Assembly: GCA_028678885.1 (NCBI GenBank)
Contig: JAJRCP010000137.1
Coordinates: 1 to 10,255 of the forward strand
Length of the DNA: 10,255 nucleotides
DNA from: Methanomicrobiales archaeon
Lineage (GTDB): Archaea > Halobacteriota > Methanomicrobia > Methanomicrobiales > JACTUA01
Direction: 5' to 3'
The notes under the pieces: generated by a model
Told to the model about the DNA's origin: nothing
Database searches by the model: none
Seen by the model: only the letters and a program-made list of their open reading frames with translations
Made by a program: the position numbers and the translations under genes
Part shown: positions 5,967 to 10,255 of the stretch, piece after piece
Layout: each line of letters opens with the position of its first letter
Numbering within the stretch: the first letter of the stretch is position 1

Positions 5967-6544
5967 GATCCTTCGCCATAGTTGGTCACTTGGCCAGAAC
6001 CGAGGGGGATTTTATCCTTGAAGATCTTCCCGGGAGCGGTGGGAGAATGGACCTCCTGTGCCGCTGCATTCAGGCAGCCCTTTTTCTCTCTCACACTCTA
6101 CGGCGTGACACCGATTGCTATCTAGTCTTTCTGGGAGAACCAGCGCCTCCGAAGACTATCTGTATCCGTGGAAGCGAAGTGCATTCCCTGAATCCCGATG
6201 AGCGGAGCACGGCAGCCCTTCTGCGCAAAGCCCTCGCGCTGCCTGTAGGCACCATATATCGATCCTCCACTCCAGGTATCTATATCCGTGCTACAGGGTT
6301 TTCTGACCTTCTTTTAGAGCGTGGTTTCGCTCTTTCCGATGAAGGTGGGGAGGATATCCGGAAGATCCAGAATCTCCCAGCCTCGTTTCTCCTAAGCGAC
6401 CATCTGAACCTGACTAAGGAAGAACAGATGTATATTCCCCCCTCGACCCACAAAATTTCTGTCAGCCCCCGATCTTTACATGCCGATCATGTGATCACAC
6501 TCATCCACAATGAACTTGACCGGAGGGAAGCCGGGTGGACCTGA
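5963..6544 (+). CDS. trmY: tRNA (pseudouridine(54)-N(1))-methyltransferase TrmY
   Basis: TrmY is a SPOUT-class SAM-dependent enzyme (formerly DUF358) that methylates N1 of pseudouridine 54 in the archaeal tRNA T-loop, giving m1-psi54. The 193-residue product matches the family along its length: MRSFAIVGHLARTEGDF, then DLPGSGGRMDLLCRCIQAALFLSH (about 21-44), LNPDERSTAALLRKAL (76-91), and the C-terminal trefoil-knot cofactor region FLLSDHLNLTKEE (142-154) plus ISVSPRSLHADHVITLIHNELDR (165-187). The ATG overlaps the SRP54 stop (ATGA). It is directly followed by pus10, whose product supplies pseudouridine 54, so the two consecutive enzymes of one modification pathway are neighbours and probably made together. 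Confidence 0.95.
   Translation: MRSFAIVGHLARTEGDFILEDLPGSGGRMDLLCRCIQAALFLSHTLRRDTDCYLVFLGEPAPPKTICIRGSEVHSLNPDERSTAALLRKALALPVGTIYRSSTPGIYIRATGFSDLLLERGFALSDEGGEDIRKIQNLPASFLLSDHLNLTKEEQMYIPPSTHKISVSPRSLHADHVITLIHNELDRREAGWT
6522..6527 (+). promoter_or_regulatory. Shine-Dalgarno site favouring the GTG start of pus10
   Basis: GGAGGG lies 7 nt upstream of the GTG at 6535, inside the end of trmY. A second weaker GGGTGG at 6533-6538 could serve the ATG at 6544, so the choice is probable, not certain. Confidence 0.5.
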
Positions 6545-7815
6545 TGGAAGAGGTCGGGCGGATCCTTGAGTATGGACCGATCTGTGACCATTGCCTGGGC
6601 AGATTTTTCGGAAAACGCTCCCACGGGCTTACGAATGATGAACGGGGGCGGGCGCTGCGTATCACACATGCGATAGCGGTACATCAGCTATATGCCCAAG
6701 AGACTCGATCCTGCTGGATCTGCAATGACCTTTTCTCCAAACTGAGTGAATGGGTAGAACGTGTTCAATCTGCACTCACTGGAATTGAGTTTTCAACCTT
6801 TCTCGTAGGGACAAAGGTTCCTCCTTTGATAGGGGAAAGCGAAGAACTGGTCTGGACAGACCTCAGCCTCACCGATCCCGAACCCCTCAAGGCAGAGATG
6901 AACCGGGAGGTAGGAAAACAGGTCTCCCGCATTACCGGAAAAGAGGCGGACTTCGTGCACCCCGATGTGGTGGCGATCCTGGATATTGCTGCAGAAACGA
7001 TAGGCATCCAGATCAATCCCCTCTTTGTCAGGGGGCGTTATTGTAAGTACGAGCGCGGGATCCCCCAGACCCGCTGGCTTTGCCGGGAATGTAAGGGCAC
7101 CGGATGTCCTCGTTGTAATTTCACCGGAAAGATGTACCAGTACTCGGTAGAAGAGCTAATAGGACGGCATCTGGCGGAGAGTTACATGGCAAAGGATGCC
7201 ATTCTCCACGGATCAGGGCGGGAAGATATCGATGCCCGGATGGTGGGAACAGGACGCCCATTCATCATGGAGTTAGTCTCTCCCCGGGTGCGTTCCGTTG
7301 ATCTTGACGTCCTCGCCAATACGATCAATTTGGAGGAGGAAGGGAAGGTATCCGTCTCTCTTGAAGGGTATGCAGACAGAGCAGCCGTGGAAACCATTAA
7401 ATCGAAACAGTCGTATAAAAAGTACAGGATTCTCGTCGAATTTGACGGAAGGATATCCCAAGAAGAACTGAACGACGCATTGAACCAGCTCCGCGGGGCA
7501 ACCATCGATCAGAGAACCCCCCGGAGAGTCGCTCATCGAAGGGCAGACCTGATCAGGAAGAGGCGTGTCGTCGATATAGCATTGATCGGAATCGAAAACG
7601 ATCGATTTATCATCGATGTGGTCGGAGAAGCGGGCCTCTATATCAAGGAACTAGTCTCTGGAGATGAACGTCGCACCCTACCCAGCCTGTCTGCGATTAC
7701 AGGGATAAATGCCCGCGTTGTTCAGATTGATGTACTTCATTACAGCACACCCGATATGGAACATCCATGTTCCCTAGTGAAGGTGGAAAGAGGAGCTAAA
7801 AATGGCACACCATAA
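6535..7815 (+). CDS. pus10: tRNA pseudouridine synthase Pus10 (psi54/psi55)
   Basis: Archaeal Pus10 isomerises U54 and U55 in the tRNA T-loop. The 426-residue product has an N-terminal THUMP-containing accessory domain with Cys17-x2-Cys20 (CDHCLGRFFG) and Cys60-x2-Cys63, likely zinc ligands. A second knuckle is CRECKGTGCPRC (Cys183, 186, 191, 194), leading into TGKMYQYSVEELI. The catalytic loop is GREDIDARMVGTGRPF, in which Asp231 aligns with the nucleophilic Asp of pseudouridine synthases. The C-terminal EAGLYIKELVSGDERRTLPSLS is also typical. GTG 6535 is preferred for its GGAGGG site; ATG 6544, overlapping the trmY stop, would shorten it by three residues. It overlaps eL21 by 14 bp. Asp231 as the nucleophile is by motif match only. 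Confidence 0.95.
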   Translation: MDLMEEVGRILEYGPICDHCLGRFFGKRSHGLTNDERGRALRITHAIAVHQLYAQETRSCWICNDLFSKLSEWVERVQSALTGIEFSTFLVGTKVPPLIGESEELVWTDLSLTDPEPLKAEMNREVGKQVSRITGKEADFVHPDVVAILDIAAETIGIQINPLFVRGRYCKYERGIPQTRWLCRECKGTGCPRCNFTGKMYQYSVEELIGRHLAESYMAKDAILHGSGREDIDARMVGTGRPFIMELVSPRVRSVDLDVLANTINLEEEGKVSVSLEGYADRAAVETIKSKQSYKKYRILVEFDGRISQEELNDALNQLRGATIDQRTPRRVAHRRADLIRKRRVVDIALIGIENDRFIIDVVGEAGLYIKELVSGDERRTLPSLSAITGINARVVQIDVLHYSTPDMEHPCSLVKVERGAKNGTP

Positions 7816-8089
7816 CGGACCACGAAAAAAGACACGATATCTGTTAAAAAAAGATATGCGAAAAAGAGGGCTACCACCGGTATCTTCGCTGATACAGCAT
7901 TTTGAGATCGGTCAGAAAGTTCATGTTATCATTGAGCCCAGTATTCACAAAGGCATCCCCCACCGCCGGTTCCATGGAAAGACCGGAACCATTCTCGGGC
8001 AGCGCGGGCGGGCCTGGGTGCTGGAAGTCAGGGAGGGTGATACCCGGAAAATAATCATCGCCCGGCCCCAGCATCTAAAAGCACAGTAG
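7802..8089 (+). CDS. rpl21e: Large ribosomal subunit protein eL21
   Basis: eL21 is an archaeal/eukaryotic 50S protein with an SH3-like barrel near 5S rRNA and the central protuberance. The 95-residue product has the family start (AHHNGPRKKTRYLLKKDMRKRGLPP), then FEIGQKVHVIIEPSIHKGIPHRRFHGKTGTI and VLEVREGDTRKIIIARPQHLK; length is typical. The ATG at 7802 lies in the last codons of pus10 with AGAGGAG (7789-7795) 6 nt upstream, so its translation is probably coupled to pus10. It is followed 15 bp later by rpoF; the order eL21-rpoF-DUF655-ksgA is a familiar archaeal cluster. Confidence 0.96.
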   Translation: MAHHNGPRKKTRYLLKKDMRKRGLPPVSSLIQHFEIGQKVHVIIEPSIHKGIPHRRFHGKTGTILGQRGRAWVLEVREGDTRKIIIARPQHLKAQ

Positions 8090-8104
8090 GGAAGTGAGGC
8101 TGGC

Positions 8105-8455
8105 ATGAAGGTGAAGGCACAGGTCGCAGAGGAGCGGGTTACGCTCCCGGAACTAAAAGAAATACTCCAGAAGCTAGACAACGAGCGACGCGAGGCAGGA
8201 AGGGAGATGTCCTACGAGCTGCGCCGAAGTATTGAGCATGCCAGTCTGCTCTCGAAGACGCCCGCAGAAAAATCACATGCCCTCATATCCGAGCTCCTCA
8301 AGCTCGAAAAGATGAAACCGGATATCGCATACCGAATTGCAAATATCATGCCACGCAGCCGGGATGAGCTGAGAGCGATCTATGCAAAAGAGCGCTTCAC
8401 GCTGACCGGGGAAGAGCTGGACATTATCCTCGACCTCGTCTCGGCTCACCTGTAG
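8105..8455 (+). CDS. rpoF: DNA-directed RNA polymerase subunit Rpo4 (RpoF, Rpb4-like)
   Basis: RpoF forms, with RpoE (Rpo7), the stalk of archaeal RNA polymerase, which contacts the emerging RNA and helps open the promoter. The 116-residue all-helical product matches archaeal RpoF: ERVTLPELKEILQKLDNERREAGREMSYELRRSIEHASLLSKT in the first half and the HRDC-like ending IANIMPRSRDELRAIYAKERFTLTGEELDIILDLV. GTGAGG (8094-8099) lies 5 nt before the ATG. Its stop adjoins the DUF655 ribosome-binding site. Its presence in a ribosomal cluster is usual for archaea and ties stalk supply to ribosome supply. The assignment is secure from the C-terminal pattern and neighbours. Confidence 0.93.
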   Translation: MKVKAQVAEERVTLPELKEILQKLDNERREAGREMSYELRRSIEHASLLSKTPAEKSHALISELLKLEKMKPDIAYRIANIMPRSRDELRAIYAKERFTLTGEELDIILDLVSAHL

Positions 8456-8461
8456 GTGAGG
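8455..8461 (+). promoter_or_regulatory. Shine-Dalgarno site fixing the DUF655 start
   Basis: GGTGAGG begins at the last base of the rpoF stop and lies 3 nt before the ATG at 8465. The in-frame GTG at 8456 lies within this site, so it is an unlikely start. Confidence 0.6.
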
Positions 8462-8464
8462 ATC

Positions 8465-9025
8465 ATGAAGGTAGAGAAAAAAGAGCAGTATGCGGTAGTA
8501 CTGGACGTGCTCCTGAAGGGCCGGTCTGATGACCCACGGCCCATATACAAGAGGGAACCGTTGATCCAGGCAGTGGGCATCGAACAATTCAAGCTCCTTG
8601 AGCTCGTCCCCAAATCTTCCGATATCAAGCTCTATGACCTTGTATATATCGGTGATGATGAAAGGGACAAGATTGAGCGGGTGAAACGACGCATTGGGTA
8701 TGAAGATCTCACACCGACAGCCAAACTAGAACTGCCCTTTGCGGTGGAGCGGATCGTAAGGGAGAACCAGGGGCGGTTCGTGGACTTCTTTAACAAGGCA
8801 CTCTCTATCACCCCGCGGCTGCACATGCTGCACCTTCTGCCGGGAATCGGGAAGAAGCTGATGTGGGAGATCCTAGAAGAACGAAACAAGAAACCGTTTG
8901 TCACCTTTGAAGATATTGCCCAGCGGATCAAGGCAATCTCCCATCCTGAAAAAATGATTATTGAACGGATCCTGGAAGAGATTATGGATCCGGAGACAAA
9001 ATACCGCCTGTTCACCGTAAAATGA
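8465..9025 (+). CDS. DUF655 family protein, predicted RNA-binding
   Basis: The 186-residue product belongs to DUF655, an archaeal family of unknown biochemical function often described as a predicted RNA-binding protein. Its first half (residues 4-75) begins with KEQYAVVLDVLLKG and includes IKLYDLVYIGDDERDKIERVKRRIGYEDL, likely a small beta-barrel. The second half contains a helix-hairpin-helix pattern, LHMLHLLPGIGKKLMWEILEERNKKPF (about 119-145), a fold that binds nucleic-acid backbones. No catalytic motif is visible. ATG at 8465 is chosen for the GGTGAGG site; GTG 8456 would add three residues. It overlaps ksgA by ATGA. Its fixed position between RNA polymerase/r-protein genes and an rRNA methyltransferase suggests rRNA or ribosome work, which is inference only. 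Confidence 0.88.
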   Translation: MKVEKKEQYAVVLDVLLKGRSDDPRPIYKREPLIQAVGIEQFKLLELVPKSSDIKLYDLVYIGDDERDKIERVKRRIGYEDLTPTAKLELPFAVERIVRENQGRFVDFFNKALSITPRLHMLHLLPGIGKKLMWEILEERNKKPFVTFEDIAQRIKAISHPEKMIIERILEEIMDPETKYRLFTVK

Positions 9026-9795
9026 GCGCTCCCCGAGACCAGCATTTCCTTATCGATCCCTCTGCTGTGGAGCGGATCCTCTCCTGCATAGAGGTTGGAG
9101 GTTGTCGGATACTAGAGATCGGGCCCGGCCGGGGAATTCTTACCCGGGCTCTCCTCGATAGGGGTGCAACGGTTGTTGCCGTTGAACTCGATTATGCGCT
9201 CTGCAGAACCCTGGAATCTCTCTTTTCCCCCGAGATCAGCAGAGGGCGACTCCTCCTTGTTCAGGGGGACGCTGTCCGCTGCGCCCTCCCCCCTTTTGAG
9301 AAGGTAGTCTCCAACCTCCCGTACTCTGTATCTTCGAGAATAACTTTCCGACTACTGGATGTAGGGTTTTCGGAGGCGATCCTCATGTACCAGAAGGAGT
9401 TCGCCGAGCGCATGGTGACGAAACCCGGTACATCTGGATGCGGAAGGCTCTCTATCATGGCCCAGACCTATGCTGAAATCGAGCCCTGTTTTGAGATATC
9501 TCCCCAGTCCTTTAATCCCATGCCCAAGGTACGATCGCTCGTGCTTCGCTTGATCCCTCATGAGCCGCGATTCCCCCTTGTTGACCGCACACGGTATAAT
9601 GATATTGTACGAGTCCTATTCTCTCATCGTCGAAAAACAGTACGAAATGGTCTCAAAAGTCTGCGAGGATCCCTGGGTAGCGAACACCTGGAATATCTTC
9701 TTTCACAGATACCTGAGGATATCCTCTCGAGCCGTCCTGAAGAGCTGCAGCTTGAGGATTTTGCACTCCTCGCAAATGCCGGCCTAAAACCCTAA
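9022..9795 (+). CDS. rsmA: 16S rRNA (adenine-N6,N6)-dimethyltransferase RsmA/KsgA/Dim1
   Basis: This enzyme dimethylates two adjacent adenosines in the 3' terminal helix (h45) of 16S rRNA, a late checkpoint of 30S assembly. The 257-residue product has the Rossmann methyltransferase fold: DQHFLID at the N-terminus, SAM motif I LEIGPGRG (31-38), acidic VELD (54-57), QGDA (81-84) and the active-site NLPY (98-101). The region YQKEFAERMVTKPGTSGCGRLSI and the C-terminal rRNA-contacting FNPMPKVRSLVLRLIPH and LFSHRRKTVRNGLKSL follow the family pattern. The ATG overlaps the DUF655 stop (ATGA). It is the last gene of the tight run; the next coding region starts 136 bp later. All key motifs are intact. 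Confidence 0.96.
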   Translation: MSAPRDQHFLIDPSAVERILSCIEVGGCRILEIGPGRGILTRALLDRGATVVAVELDYALCRTLESLFSPEISRGRLLLVQGDAVRCALPPFEKVVSNLPYSVSSRITFRLLDVGFSEAILMYQKEFAERMVTKPGTSGCGRLSIMAQTYAEIEPCFEISPQSFNPMPKVRSLVLRLIPHEPRFPLVDRTRYNDIVRVLFSHRRKTVRNGLKSLRGSLGSEHLEYLLSQIPEDILSSRPEELQLEDFALLANAGLKP

Positions 9796-9796
9796 A

Positions 9797-9831
9797 GTGA
9801 CATTTCTCACTCAACTAAAAGATTTTCTTCC
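9797..9831 (+). terminator. Possible weak terminator after rsmA
   Basis: Just after the rsmA stop there is a small inverted repeat (GTGA at 9797-9800, TCAC at 9807-9810) and a pyrimidine tract TTTTCTTCC at 9823-9831. Archaeal termination mainly needs U-rich tracts, so this could end the long transcript, but the tract is short and broken. It may equally be read through into the next gene. Confidence 0.22.
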
Positions 9832-9931
9832 TATCCCCATTGAAGAACCATCAATCATATCAGGATGGCCATGAGTATTTACCCGTCTATAACCCATGTT
9901 CCAGAAAGAAATTTCCGGATATCGAAGCAAT

Positions 9932-10255
9932 ATGCCCCAATCCAATCATACTCATTGCTCTGACCAGGTGTATCCTGTCCAGGAGGACACTCTGCTCCTT
10001 TTGGATGCGGTAATTGGGGAGTTAAAAACGGGGGACCGGGTACTTGAAGTAGGTACAGGGAGTGGACACATTGCCTTCACAGTGAAAACGATTACGCCGA
10101 AAGTGATTGCTACGGACATTAACCCTCACGCGATACAGATGGCACGGGAGCGAGGGATCGACGTTGTGCGGACCGATCTGATGGACGGTCTCTGCGGTCC
10201 CTTTGATCTCGTGATCTGTAATCCCCCATACCTTCCCACTAAGGAAGGGGAGCGA
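9932..10255 (+). CDS. HemK2/PrmC-like protein-glutamine N5-methyltransferase, 5' part (3' end outside window)
   Basis: The frame continues through the right edge. It is a class I SAM methyltransferase of the HemK2/Mtq2 type: VYPVQEDTLLLLDAV near the start, motif I VLEVGTGSGH (37-46), TDINPHAI with acidic Asp62, and the active-site NPPY (97-100) followed by LPT. The eukaryotic and haloarchaeal homologues, with Trm112, methylate the GGQ glutamine of class 1 release factor; the same role is likely here. ATG 9932 puts ten residues before DQVYP; an in-frame ATG at 9896 would add 12 residues, and no clear ribosome-binding site precedes either. TATTTA near 9876-9881 or CTATAA near 9888-9893 could be a TATA box. 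About 108 codons of a normal ~190-200 are present. It follows ksgA as in many archaea. Confidence 0.9.
   Translation, partial: MPQSNHTHCSDQVYPVQEDTLLLLDAVIGELKTGDRVLEVGTGSGHIAFTVKTITPKVIATDINPHAIQMARERGIDVVRTDLMDGLCGPFDLVICNPPYLPTKEGER

Noticed and set aside
9560..9787. 75-codon plus-strand frame within the rsmA 3' end
   Set aside because: Alternate frame of rsmA, whose C-terminal motifs are intact in the main frame; no ribosome-binding site.
1..10255. CRISPR arrays, insertion sequences, tRNA/rRNA genes, phage or defence genes
   Set aside because: No regularly spaced repeats, terminal inverted repeats, transposase motifs, tRNA-like folds or unfamiliar gene islands were seen; nearly all sequence is explained by conserved housekeeping genes.

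Overview
This window is ordinary core genome from a euryarchaeon, most likely a methanogen of the Methanomicrobiales or a close relative. The archaeal assignment rests on eS19, eL39, eL31, eL18a and eL21 ribosomal proteins, aIF6, RNase P protein 4, prefoldin alpha, Rpo4 (RpoF), archaeal SRP54/FtsY, TrmY and Pus10, on Shine-Dalgarno sites of the GGAGGTGA type and on an archaeal BRE/TATA promoter. The order-level placement is an impression from protein similarity and GC content, not a tested result. Every convincing gene is on the + strand, and no mobile element, CRISPR array, tRNA or rRNA is visible.

Layout. Positions 2-943 hold the 3' part of purN (purine synthesis), then rnp4 (RNase P subunit) and a YhbY/CRM-domain RNA-binding protein overlapping it by 26 bp. 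A clear TATA box near 964-974 then opens a very tight run of 14 genes (1030-9795). Part one (1030-3199) is eS19, a PDCD5-family protein, eL39, eL31, aIF6 and eL18a. Part two (3201-5966) is prefoldin alpha, FtsY and SRP54, which handle nascent chains. Part three (5963-7815) is trmY and pus10, two enzymes acting on the tRNA T-loop. Part four (7802-9795) is eL21, RNA polymerase subunit F, a DUF655 protein and the rRNA dimethyltransferase RsmA/KsgA/Dim1. After a 136-bp gap the window ends inside a HemK2/PrmC-type protein-glutamine methyltransferase gene.

Logic. The cluster links ribosome building (r-proteins, aIF6, KsgA), tRNA maturation and modification (RNase P, TrmY, Pus10), transcription (Rpo4), protein folding and membrane targeting (prefoldin, SRP54, FtsY), and probably release-factor modification (HemK2). 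Gaps are mostly under 20 bp, several junctions overlap, and the only larger internal gap is 101 bp before eL39, so co-transcription is likely.

I found no new biological system. The points most worth a second look are an altered G3 motif in SRP54 (DTQGR instead of DTAGR), the uncharacterised DUF655 gene in a ribosome/transcription context, the substrate-sharing trmY-pus10 pair, and the gap before eL39.
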